A DNA stretch of 64,000 bases from Diphasiastrum complanatum (lineage: Eukaryota; Streptophyta; Lycopodiopsida; Lycopodiales; Lycopodiaceae). The translations under genes were made by a program, and so were the position numbers. The stretch spans positions 6,933,816 through 6,997,815 of the forward strand of contig CM055096.1 in NCBI GenBank assembly GCA_029204225.1, in the 5' to 3' direction. How positions within the stretch are numbered: position 1 is the stretch's first letter; each line of letters opens with the position of its first letter. Positions 49,101-62,873 of the stretch are shown one piece after another. Under the pieces are notes generated by a model. That model had not been told where the DNA came from. It did not search any database and worked only from the letters and a program-made list of their open reading frames with translations.

Positions 49101-50301
49101 AACCGTCAGAAACAGAAATGCTCTAACTGGACAAGGGAGGCGTGACCCTTCCCAAGTCTGGCAGAGGCTGACTGTCGCATGCCAAAGATGAGGCCTGTAA
49201 AAAGCACGCCAAGGTAAGTGTAAGAAGATACGACCTCCAAGGGTTGCCCATCAAAGATGAGTTCCTGGCGCTGCATAAAAGCTCTCGATGTGTTGAAAAC
49301 CATAACTTTGGTTTTCAATATGTTAACCCCCAATCCCCACTCATGCAATCTTTGAGAGTTATTGAGTTTAAAGTAGCAAACACACTTTTCTCATTTCGAT
49401 GTGACGAACCATGAGGTTCAAGGACGTCAATGGCCTGCACACCATATGACTCTTTGGTGTCGTCATTTTCAAGCAAGACATCCAATCAGCATAGACAACT
49501 CAATCGAGGAGCCAGTTAGCCCCCTTTGCATCCTCAATGGATTTGTGTCATCATTAATATTGTTAGTATTATGGTTTGTGGTTAATTGGGGAAAAATGAT
49601 TTATATGTTGGTATTGCCCTTGTAGCTTTGACTCAATACCTACAAAAGCTTGGACTATGATACAGGAACCTAAACCCTAAAACCTAAACATACATGAGCC
49701 TCCTCAATAATGGCCCGAAGGGTGAAGATATGATATGTGGTGGAGTAGTGTGCTCTGAAACCTGCCTGGCCCAATGCATGTAATCTCCTAGACTCTGCCT
49801 CAGAACTGACTGCTAACTGGAGGATGGTGCCATATAACTTAGCAATGATATGTCCAATCATAATGGTGCGATAGTTACCAGGGTCCATGGGGTCACCAGT
49901 TTTATGAATGGGGTGGATGATGTTGGTGCACCAGGAGGAAGGGAAGCCGGAGACAACTGCTCGATTAAGCAAAGTGGCTAGGATCGGTGAAACTGTATCT
50001 GCAGGATTCAAGGTCGTCAATATCACGGGTGCGACGGGTTTTCAGTCTTTTGATGGCGGTCTGTCCCGGGTGAAGAAAGTGAAAGTAGTCGGTCGGGGAG
50101 AAATGGAGATGGGTGTGTCCGTGGGTGCAGTATATAAGGTAGTGGCGTATGTAGTCCAGGTATGGAGGTTAGTGAGGGGAGGAGGTGGGGTACGGGGGAT
50201 GAATTCTCTCCAGAAGGCACTGGAGGAGGAACTGCAAAGGGAATCGACTAAGCTTTTCCCTTTTTGAGTTTCATACGTCCGTTTCTTCCATCGAAGGGCA
50301 T

Positions 50302-50355
<54 letters not shown>

Positions 50356-50869
50356 AAGAAAGAAAGCTTTATTAATGTCTTTTCCATGCCAAAAGGCATA
50401 TAAGACTAATGAAGTACATGTCATGTATGTGGTAACCATGGGAGCGTATAAAAACGTCTCCAAACTGTAATAAAGAAAACATCTAAGGCAAACTAATATA
50501 GACACGTATGCGAGAGTGCGCATAATAATCATATGTATCTAGGGTAAGATGTCAAGGCTGTGCTGCTGCTGCTGTGTTGATGCTGTGAAAAGATGTAATG
50601 CGAGCCACAGAATGGGAAAGCACTGGAGCCTGCCGGCGGCGTCTATGAACATGAGCACGTGCATGTGTAGTAGTACGCCTCTGCGTAGAATTTCTAGTAA
50701 TCCTAGTGGTAACATGATGGTGGGAGGTACACTGTCTCTGATCTCTATGAGCATGAGAGCGGCCATCATCCTCGTCGTCATCATCATCATAATCCTCATC
50801 CTCAGGTACTAAATCACGCGATCTCCGTCTAGTAAAGAACGAAAATCAATGGCTGTGAGGTAAAATGCT

Positions 50870-50914
<45 letters not shown>

Positions 50915-53900
50915 CACATTGGATTTGTACATAAGATGAAAAGAGCACATTGATATGCAATTATCAAATTGGTCAGCAATATCATTTAGTTATGAAACTG
51001 ATTACATAACATATTATTTAGTTATGAATCATAAGCTATGGTCTATGAGGTTGGGAGAGATGTCTGATCATATTGTTTTGTTATATGCCAGGCATTATGC
51101 AGGTCTGGGGACACAGAAAGAATAATTCTATTTGCCAATGTGTCACGGTAAGAATATATATATTTTATCTGGAGTTACAATCAGAAAGGTGTCATATTGA
51201 CATAAGATTTTTGGAAGGTTCTTGTTGTGAGTTCCTTCTTTGAATAGGATCTTAATCCGTAGTAGGTCTTTGACACTCATGTTTGAATAATCGTAACATT
51301 CTTCTAAAAAACATATCGTAACTGTTTTCCCTGAGTAACATGCTTTAAACTTGCATTGCAAGTGGCTTTGTTCTTATGAAGGTTTTTCAACACTTCATGC
51401 TATATTCCTGAAATGGACGTGTAATCAAATTGAATATTCTGGAATCCAACAGCAAGCAACGGCAATGTCAATGAAAATCAAGCTCTTGGCATAAAAAACC
51501 AATCTTATTTTCACTTGCTCCTCCTGTCAAAATCTTCGGCTGCCTCCACTGTAGTTGCTCCAGGAGCTCCTCTTGACGGACACTAGAGCAGATGGATGCT
51601 ACCGAATAAGGGCAAGCTGAGCACCAGCAGGGCAAGTGCTGGCAGTCTGCAACCTCCTTGCTTCTCACAAACATTGATAAAGCTTTCTTTTTACTCTCCC
51701 CTTCATGCTCACCATCCACACCTACAACTGTGGAGGTTGCATGCTCCCAGCATTGGCCTGCTAGTGCTCTCAGCTCCCTCAATCCCCACCTTCACCCTAA
51801 ACTGTAACTTCCTTCCTCAGACTGCATGTCTTCTAGCTGCCTCCATCAGCCTGTATCTGATCACTGCTACTTGGGCTTTATGCTGTTTCTGACTACTTGC
51901 AACCTGCAGCCTGTCAGCACCAGCCTGTCAGCCTATCAGGCTTTATGCTGTTTCTGACAACTTGCAACCTGTCAGCCTGTCAGCACCAGCCTGTATGCTA
52001 CTTGGGCTTTATGATGTTTCTGACAACTTGCAAGCTGCAGCCTGTCAGGACCAGTGCTGCTTCCCCCTGGCCTTGACAACCAGCCACCAGAGCTGGCTTT
52101 CCAACCGCAAGGCATTGATTTCACCGAGCCTGTGCTGCTCTTAGCTCGACCTGCAGGTGTGCCTTAGACATCTCCCACTTTTCCTGCTATCCAGTCTTAC
52201 CTCAAAGGAGGTGTGAAGTACCTCTACTTTTCACAGAAGGACTTAGTTTCTGAATATGAGGTAACTTCTGTAAACATTTTCTCTTTCATCCTTCTAAATC
52301 TAGCAGTATCCATCCTTGCACTGCACTGCATTTCTCCTTACTATGTATCAAATTAGAAACTCCTCATAAGGCCGTGGTCATTGAAGATTAGTCCTTCAAC
52401 TCTGTCAAGTTTCCTACAACCGAATCCTGTTCAGTTCATGTTTGTACTTCTGTATACTTGTTATACATAGAAATGCTCAAGGGCTTCTCAATTGTGTGTC
52501 ACCAGCATTCATGCAAATGTTGATTTTCATAGTTTAATACAACGTCTTTCAAAATTAATTAAGGATTCCTTTGCCCCAATATTTTTGTAGTATGTACCTA
52601 ATAGATTTAGTTTTCACCATTGTGAGGCAAAGGAACTACATTTAGAAGAAATAATTCCCTAGTACCTACTAACAGAAGCCTTGTGAAACTTAGTTACCAG
52701 CTCATTTAACCTTCATGCCATTGCTCTTTTTGATTGCAGGCAGAAAGAACTTTACATACTCGCTGCAAGCTATTTGCAAAATCTTGACTGGCACCATGAC
52801 CCTCACATCATGAAAACAGTCGTTCAAGTAAATTTCACGCATAAATAGTAAAAGGTGCAATCATTAAAGAATGCCGATTGGACAAAACATTGTTCAATTT
52901 TATTAGAAACCCTGATACATGTCTCCACATATTTCATAGATGTACACAAAGGCAGCAGAGGTGGAACTACTCTCCAAATTTTACGAAGCTTGTGCTCTGG
53001 TTGAAATCGATGAATTTCGAGATTATGAAAAGGTGATATATCTTACTGCTCAACAGTTCTGTAGAGCTATCTTTGTTAAATGATGCAAAATTTTATCCAG
53101 TATCAAGCTAAATCACAGCTCTTGGAAGTACTTGTCAACTCTCTGATTTCCAGATTTAGGAAAGTTGTTAACCAGCTTCATAAAATGTGACATGTATTTC
53201 GTTGATCTCTATGCTTAATGCTTCATCAATAATCACATAGAATGGTCTTAAATGTCACCATCAACAATCTATTTATGAAAAAATATCCTTTTATCATTTC
53301 ATAGAATACACTCATCAATCTCAAGTTACCATCAGATGTCCTCAAAGGTGAGGAGTGGCCTTTTTTTTACTATTCTGCTCCAAATCTACCTCATATCATT
53401 CTGATTTAAGCAGATTCACTTTGCTCTCAGTGAGTCTATAGTTCACAGCCTTTAACTCCATGTAGCTATATTGGTCAGTTTAACTTGAGCTAGCTAGAGG
53501 TCGGTACTCTCCAAACAAGAATGGAGGCTGTGTGATTTCCTGGTCCATTCATCCTAATTTGAAATCTTCTGTGTGAAAATAAAATTGATTCGAAGATAAC
53601 TTGCATTCTGAGATGATATGCATCGAAAAGAGTCATTGAACTTGAACATTAACCAGCTAAGGGCTCCAAGAAGTGAATAATACAACAATTGGACCTCTTT
53701 TGTGTAAGAAGATAGATGAAATACTCAAATTCCTGGATGTCAATAATCGGAGTTGGAGATGCATCGATGATTTAATGTATTTTTTTTTTATATCTAACAT
53801 GCTCACATGACAAATCAAGGAATGCTCATTCGTTTTACAGTTGGATTTCCTTCATCATCTATCCTTTTTCTCAGCTGCACAGCATGTTTTTGAAAAGCAG

Positions 53901-56900
53901 GCTTTGGGAGCTTTGAAGGAGTCACTCAAGTATTTGACACAATCCCAAAAGGCACATTGCAAGGAAAGGTTTCCCTATTTGCAAGAACGTGTTGATGAGA
54001 TTGAGCAGTTTATCCAGGTACACCACTTCAACTTGGAACGTTTGCATCATGGATTTCAGAAGTGGGTGAATTGTAGGAAAAGTGCACTGTATACAAGCTT
54101 TTGCACATCAAGTAATGATACTTCTTTCATGATGTCTTTTTGAAAAGGCCCTTTGAAATCTTTGATACTTACACTGCCAAACAATCAATGCGTAGCCTTT
54201 CGAAAACCCATTGCGCTCTGTGTTCATCATGCCTCCTTGCCTCCAGTTTTTTCTCCTTCCACTCCACCTACTAGATTTGATCTCTTTATGACCTATCAAT
54301 TTGTTTTTAATGATCCCTCCACATTACTCCTCCATGATCGATCAACCATCGGATTGACCTTCTTCCTTGTGCCCATCCTACCTCTTGAGCTTCTTGTCGC
54401 GTGTCTCATCTTGAACAAGCTAAGATTCGACGTCAAGTTTCTATTCTATTACAACATGTTCTCATTGTTCCTAGTCAAAGCCCTTTTGGTGCCCGTGTTT
54501 CACTTGTTGATAAATAAGATGGCACTAGACATTTATGTATACATTTTTGCACACTGAATTGCTAACTAGTCGTACGGATGAGTTGTATGATTAGCTAGGA
54601 CAAACCCATTTATTTTCTAAGATTGATTTGTGTTTTGGCTACCATCAAATTTCTATCCATCCACGCGATGAATCCAAGACCTTTTTCGTACTTTGATGCG
54701 TCTTTATGAGTTTCGTGTTTTACCTTTTGGTGTTACCAATGACTACCTACTTTTTAGAATGTCATGAATAATCTTTTTCGATCACCGATTGGGGTTTGTG
54801 TCGATATTTTCATTTATAGCTCTGATCCAATTTCTCACACCAGCCATTTACAAGCTGGTTTTCAAACTTCTCGTTACTCATCAACTTTTTGCTAAGCGAT
54901 CCAAGTGAGGTTATATCACTAGTCGGATCCGTGCTTCACCTGTTCCTGCTTCCCAGCCTCTCACAGTTGAGGTTGCCAGTTCTCATTCTTTTCCTAGTTC
55001 TCAGATGTTTCAGCGTTTACCATACCGCATTGGAGATTTCTCTGGACAGGCAGATCTTTACATTATCCCTATGGAGCGTTATGATCTTATCCTTGGTGCT
55101 GATTGGTTTGCATCTCTTGGAGCCGTTACACTGGACTTGACATAGCAGTGTGCTGCTTTATTATGTGTTCAGCAGGCAGTACCAGTTCCTCCAGTTTCTA
55201 CACCAACAGCTGTTCCTCAGGTGATTTCTGACTTATTACATCAGTATGCTTTTGTCTTTTCAGAACCTACGACGCTACCACCATTACGTGACGTGAACCG
55301 TCATATTGATTTGCGTCCTGGTTTAGCTCCTCCCTCCCGTCCCCCTTATCGTATGTCTCGATCTGAGCGTGATGAGCTTGAGCTCCATATTACTGCCTTG
55401 TTAGATCAGGGTCTCATTGTTCCTAGTCACAGCCCTTTTGGTGCTCCTGTTCTCCTTATTAATAAGAAAGATGGTACCAAACGCCTTTGTATTGATTACC
55501 GTGCTTTAAATAAGTTGACTATTCGTAATCAGTACCCTATTCCACACATGGATGACCTCTTTGACCAGCTCGGTACCTTTAAAATCTTTTCCAAGATAGA
55601 CCTTCGTTCTGGATATTACCAAATCAGGATGCACCCTTCTGACGAACATAAGACTGCTTTCCGTACTCATTATTAGGCCATTTGGACATATTACTGGAGA
55701 GTGGGGGCCTTCTTGGAGGGCGCACTATTATCCCTCCCAGTTGGGCCCTAGCCACTGGAAGCTTCCTTTTAGGGCTTCCTCTTGGCTATAAATAGGGAAA
55801 CTGTGTCATTTGTCATTCAGTTGATGATATTGATCTCTCTCTTTAGCCTCCTTAATCTCTCTCTTTCCTGCTTTCTAAGGTTAAGTCTTGCTTATGTGAT
55901 GCTTTCATAGCTTAATTCTAGATCAGCTGTGGCTCTATTCGTAACTGGTAATACAGGCTCTGAGTCCTCAACGTCATCTGACGTATACTCGGACTCATCA
56001 TCCTCAACGGAAGCTGCCGTATTCTTGGATGAACTGGCACCAGTCCCGGGAACTGGTTCTAGAGTCTGTGGCTGTCTGTTCTGGACTGAGCTCCAGATGG
56101 TAGAGAAGTATTCATCATGCTGGCACTTTCCTCTCAAGGACTCGAGTAACTCACTACGAATTTGAGTAAAACTCAGTTCGTTGATCATAGGCATTCTACT
56201 AAGTGCATCTGCTACTGTGTTGAATTTCCCCCGTCTATATCTGATAGACATATCAAAATCTTGCATTAATTCAGCCCAATGAGCTTTCCAACCTCTGAGC
56301 TCAGGCTGATTGCAAAGGTATATGAGGCTTTCATGGTCTGTCAGGACCTCAAAGTTGGCACCATACAAATAATGCCTCCAAGTCTTAAGGGCATGAACTA
56401 TGGAGAAGAGTTCCTTTTCATAGGCGTTGTACCTAGTCTGTGTTGGCTCGAGTTTTTTACTCTCGAAGGCAACCGGTCGTCCATTCTGAGTTAGTACAAC
56501 ACCAACTGCAAAGTCGCTAGCATTTGTTTCGACCACAAATGGCTGATTGGGGTCGACGACTTTTAGAACAGGTGTTGTAGCTAAGGCTGTTTTGAGAGCA
56601 TCAAAGCTCTCCTACTGTGCGGACTCCCATATGAACTCCTTTCCCTTCCCCTTAAGAAGATTTGTCATGGCAGAGTCTCTAATCCTACAGCGATGGATCT
56701 GCTCTATCAGTTCCTGAAAGTTGGAAGATGTCTTTGTACATTCTACCACTTTCTCCCTTGCTGAAAACTAAGCTCCCAAAGATGGAGATAGCTCTGATAC
56801 CAGTGTTAGAGGTCTCAACACCACAGTAGGCCAAACACTAACTGATCCACCCAACCTTGCCTACCCCCTCATATGGAGTAAGCCCCTCCTAGCCTAGTGT

Positions 56901-59900
56901 GAGGACTGGTAGCATGCATACTACCAAGTGTCGGCCACGTGGCACTGACATGGCCAACTGCAACGTGGGGCCCTATCCTGCTGACAGGGTCCCTATGCTG
57001 TGTTAGGCCCGCCATGGCTATGGACCGTGCCGAGGCACACTACTCACATTGTCTTGCCCTGTTCGACGTGTATATTGGTCACGCCCCTAACTGTGGTATC
57101 TGACCTCCTGTGTTCTCTAGGGTTCGGCACTGGTTACGTGCTCATAACAGGGCACTTGGGCGTTGTGCCTATATTTGGCATGGCCTTGCATTTGGAGACA
57201 TATTGTTAGGTCTCTTGGTAGTATTGGCTTCTACTAAGCACAAAAGTAGGCCCAACTCATGGATCCTCCAACAAGTATAAGTAGGCATTGATTCCTCATT
57301 GTGAGATGGAAAACTATTTAGTCTATGTAGAAATAGCTTGTAATTGGTAGCTTGGGTAGAAGACAAGTTAGCATAGCATTAGATTTCGATAGCTAGAGGA
57401 GATGCTTTCGAAAGATCACTATTCTCCACTAGTTCTTTGATGCACTTCAATGACTACATAAGATAATAAAAGGTTTTGAGATTCACTGATAGGGGAGAAA
57501 TGAATGAATCAACCTTGTACTTGTTGACTAATATTGTTAGGTGTAGAATTCATATTGATTTGAAGTGCTTAATATTGCTTAAATCTCAGGTACGAAGAAT
57601 TGCCAAAACAGATCCCAAAAGAATGGTGCATGCTTGCAATATGCTTCTTTCCAAAATATCATGCAACACTCAAAGTTATCAGGTGCTTTTATTATCATGC
57701 ACGATTGTTCAAATGAAAAGAGTAAGATATTCTTATCAACGTCATTGTAGTTATCATATTATTGACTCTCTACATTGGGTTACTTTTCACAATATTGTTT
57801 GTACATTTACTTGGATTCTTACAAGATATCAAGTTTAGCTTGACTTCTAAATTTAGCTCAAAGATTGTTAGGCCTTATCATTGTAGTAAACTAGGGGCTT
57901 TGGAGCAGTCCAAAATCTTGAACTGATTTGAAAACATGATTTAACACTATATGCTATCTATAGAATGATTAATAGTCAAATAAACTTTGACTAAGCACTT
58001 CTTACTTACATATAATCAAGTACACAACAAGAGTAAATACAAGACAATGCCAAAAATACTCGACTATCATTCATCATAATGGTTACACTAATCAAGAAAA
58101 GAGCATTCTATTATGAAGCTACAAAGTACAATCATGTTGAGTGCACAATGAAAGCATAACTATCAAAAATTCTTGTACAAACTTGCTAGAAGTGTTTTTT
58201 TTTCAAATTTTGTTCTCTGTCAAGCCCTATCTACCTCTACCTACCACTAGCCACCTACCCAACCTACTCACCTGACACTCCTACCTACTCACCTACCTAA
58301 CTTGAGCTCGACTTTAAGTCCTAGAAGCTCAATGTAGCTTCATGTAGATACATTAGCTCGATGTAGGTACAAAAGTTAAATAGGGATCTTAAAAAATTCT
58401 AATAGGACTAGACAATTATTTCCTAGTTCTACATTAACTCTTCCAATACTACCCCTTAATGTGGATCTAGAAATACTTTTATCTGTAGATTTACCTGAGA
58501 GGTAAAACTAGTATGTCTATCTTTTGCAGTGCCTTTGCAAATTTATCATCTATCATGAATTCTAGTCTGTAGTCTGCTAGCTCGATCTCTTTGTTCAACA
58601 CTTTATCTCTGGCATAATGATACTCTATCTATATGTGCTTGCTTCTAGAATGAAAACTTGGCTTCAACGTTAATGCTATGCAACTCATATTGGCACAAAA
58701 TAGAACTATAGGATGTATTTGTGGGAGATTGAAATATGATATCAACTACCTCAACCATAATGCTTCCTTTGCTGCATGTGTAGCTGCAATATACTCTACG
58801 TTGGTTGATGACATGGAATTTGAAGTCTGCTTTTTGTTATTCCAAGAGATTCATCCAATGTTGAACATAGACACATACCCAGAAGTTGATTTTCTAGTAT
58901 CTCATCACTAGCCCAAACTGCATCTGTGTAGCCTTTAAAAACATTTACTTCACTGTCTTATTTTCGTAGTAGATACACATGTCCTTCATGGTATGTAGAT
59001 ACCTAAGAACTCTAAGTCAAGCCTTCCAATGTACAATCCCTAGATGTGACACTAACTAGCTTAAGGTAATTACTGCATAGTCTATGTTAGGTTAGGTACA
59101 AACCACCATGTACATCAAGGATCCAATAACTGAGTGATAAGGATATTTCCTCATGTCTTTTTTGCTCTTCTTCTATTTGTAGACATTCATCCTTTGGAAC
59201 TTAATTCCCAAGTCCATGGGAGTGTTGACTAACTTACAGTTATTTGCTTCATAGTTTACCAAGATGTTATGAGTACATCTTTGTTGGCTGATGTAGAATT
59301 TTCTTTTCTATGTACTGAATACCTAGACAATAGTGTGCTTCTCCAAGATTTGTCATTCGAGCTCACTTGACAACATATTCTAGGAGAGATGTAATAACTT
59401 TCTATTATTGCTATATATCAATGTACCATCAACATACAATGCATCATGTTATTATATAAAGAATCGATCAACTGATTTGTAGTAAACTCGTGAGTCAGCT
59501 ATGCTTGGAGTAAAGCCATTGTCCAAAAGAATAAATTTACTCTTTGAAACCATGCCTTAGGAGATTGCTTAAGCCCAGAAAAAGCTTTATGTAATTTGCA
59601 CACATGATCTTCCTTTCCTTTGGCAACATAACCTTCTGGCTAAGACATATTAATGTCTTCATAGATTACTCCATTCAAAAAGCTATTTGTACATCCATCT
59701 AATATACATCTAAATCTTCAATTGTTGCATATGACAAGAACATTCAAATTGAAGCTAATTTTATCACTGGACTAAACGTCTCTTGATAATCCACAATGGC
59801 ATTTGAGATTATCCTTTTGCAACCAACCTTGCTATCCATCTGTCTATAGGCCCATCTGCTTTATGATATTTGCTTCTAAATATACATTTGCAAAACATAA

Positions 59901-62873
59901 CATTTCTATCCTCTGGGATCTTGACAAATGACCATGTTAGATTCTTCATCACGGCTTCATGAATCCTCTCTATCATCTGATTGTTTAGGTGATCATCTAT
60001 TAGGAGTTTGACTCACTTGTGCAACTTGTTGATCATCAAAAATGTTATCTTCTTCTATAGAAGGACCTGGATATCTTCGGAAGTCTAGCATGAGAGAGCA
60101 TACATCTTTCACTTTCTACAAGTTTTTCATAGAATTAATGAACCGTTATCGGTTCACCACGGTTCTGAGAATCGTACAGTGAACCGTACGGTTCTTAAAT
60201 TTTTTTGCCCAGAACCGTGGTGAACCGTATTGATTAATTAATTAATTTTTTTTTAGTTTCCCCCCCAAAAATATGCAAAAAAAAAAAAAAGGGCCAAAAA
60301 AATTTGTGAAATTTGTGAATTCTGTGAAATCATCTATGAAATCTGTCAATCATCTGTATCATGATTCATCTGTCAAATGACTCAAATCATCTGTATCATC
60401 TGTGAAATCATCTGTACATCATGTGAAATCTATGAAATCTGTCAAATCGGTGATGATTTCAGATGATTTCATATCTGTCAAATCATCTGTATCATCTATG
60501 AAATCATCTGTGAATCTGTGAATTTGGTAATTAATTGATTAAATAGAGGAACCGTACCGTGGTACGGTTCCTTCCACGGTTCCCAGGACCCACGGTTCTG
60601 GGAACCGTGGGTTCTATGAAGTATTCTATTCTTCCTCTCTGCTACTCCATTTGACTAACAATAGTTGTGGTAAATTGATGATGGATACCATTATTGGAAC
60701 AAAATTCTCTAAACTCTTTTGAGATAACCTCAAAACCATTATCCAAAAAGAATAAATTTACTCTTTGGAACCATGCCTTAGGAGATAGCCCATATAGAGC
60801 TCTATGTAATTTGAAAAAATGGTCTTCTTTTTCTTTGACAACATAACCTTATGATTGGGACATAAACGTCTTTAGCAATTCTCCCATTCAAAAATCTATT
60901 TCTACATTCATTCAATGTAGTTCCAAATCTTCAATTGTTCCATGTGACAAGAACATTCAAATTGAAGCTAATTTTATCATTGGATTAAATATCTTTTGAT
61001 AATCCACAATGGGATTTGATCGTATCCTTTTGCAACTAACCTTGCTTTCCATCTGTCTATAGACCCATCTGCCTTGTACTTGACTCTGAATATCCATTTT
61101 CAAGAAATAACATTTCTATCCACTGAGACCCTGACAAATGACCATGTTTGATTCTTCTTATCCATTACCTACTTCCACTTCTTTTCATCTGAATGGGTCA
61201 TGGCTTCATGAACAAATGTTGGTTCTTCCACAAAAGAACATGAAGCAATCTCATTAATAAACCTCCTCAGTGGTTGTGTAACTAGTTGGATCTTTGTGAA
61301 TCCTCTTATGATTGTTCAAGTGATCATCTATCAAGAGTTTGACTCACTTGTGCACCTTGCGAATTATCAAAAATGTTATCTTCTTCTATAGAAGGACTTT
61401 GGAAGTTTGGCATGAGACAACATAGATCTTTCACTTTCTACAAGTGTTCTATTCTTCCTCTTTGCTACTCCATTTGACTGAGGATAGCTTGTGGTAAACA
61501 AATGATGGATACCATTATGGTAACAAAATTCTCTAAGCTCTTTTGAGATAACCTCTCCACCACCATTTGTCTTGAGGCTTTAATCTTCTTTGGAACTTGG
61601 TTTGCAGAATATGCCTTAAATTGTTTGAAATAATTAAGAGCTTTTCACTTTTGTTTACAAGTCTACTTCTAGAGAAATCATCGATAAATGTGATAAAATA
61701 TCTTGCTCCCTCTAAAGCAACAATTTTCATGGGGCCACATAGATCACAAAGTATCAGTTTTAAAATATCTTTGGCTTTGTGAACATTATCAAACTTGAAA
61801 GACAATTTTGAGTGTTTTACAAAAATATAGCTCTCACAAATTGTCAAAGATGTGCTATCTAACAGGTCTAATTCATTGACCCAATGTTTTTCGAATATTT
61901 GCCTCATGCTCAAGTAACTCAAATGTCCTAGTCTTTGATGCCAAACGACATTCTTATCAATAGTGACAACCAGAACTTTTTCTAGTCTAGTAGACCTGCA
62001 ATTACTTAGCTTGTACAAAAATCCATGTCTCATCTCAATTATGGACACATCTCACAAACATGGCATCACATCAATAGACATAAATGACAACAAATAAAGT
62101 TCTCTACCTGAGAACATAACCTAAATATCATAGATGTCTGAGGCTAAAGCTCTACTTGAGCAATAGTAGGAGAGGTCTCCAAAATAACAAACTACCAAAT
62201 GAGGAGCCTTAGTGGCTATCTGTATTAATCAAAAGCTACCTCTTTTCAATTAACTAGGACATATGGAAACTCAAGTATTAGGGCCCAAATTAGGAATTAT
62301 GTGAAATATAAGTCATGGGCCTATCAAATACAAATGAAAGTGCATGTCCACTAATAAGAATACATCAAACAAAATGCTAGGTCCTAATATTGAAAGTAAT
62401 ATAAAAGTAAATGATGCCACTATAGTAATGTATCAGTGATGCATTTGATGGCCATCATATGGACATGTATGTCGTGTCCACTAATAACAATATCAAATAG
62501 CATGCTAATAGTGAAAGTAAAATTAAAGTAAATAGCTTGAAAACAGTATAAGATGCATGATTATTGTGGTTCTAACTTTCATGTGCTTTTAGTTGCATAT
62601 GCTAAATAAAAGTTTTAGGAGGAATCAAGATCGATAACTAAAAAAGAAACTTTATTGGGACATTTTGTTTTCAAAGAAAAAATATTTTTGGAAAGCCCAA
62701 CATTATGAACGATGAACATACACTATGACATTTGAAAGCATTTGCTAGATGACCACTATACTCACCAAGAAATTGTTTGATTCATATTTTGGATGTTATT
62801 TAGGTAGCAGTTCGAGTTGGAGACCTGTATGGGTTATTGGTTGAGTTTCACTTTAGTAATGGAAATATGGATG

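Larger units (their letters stand above)
58500..62060 (-). mobile_element. Decayed copia retrotransposon with internal duplication
   Basis: The minus strand carries GAG-preintegrase and integrase (62048-61533), integrase-RT linker, RT (about 61100-59100) and RNase H (59000-58600), all broken. A block at 59.5-60.1 kb is repeated at 60.7-61.45 kb. A hAT MITE sits in one copy of it (60128-60618). LTRs not identified. Confidence 0.75.

Noticed and set aside
54153-54557. A 134-codon frame in the intron after exon f
   Set aside because: Parts read as a degraded family A RT in another frame; no independent domain.
57476-57589. Using the Met at 57476 as the start of exon g or a separate gene
   Set aside because: The IFT140 match begins exactly at the acceptor at 57590; the upstream part resembles no IFT140 segment.
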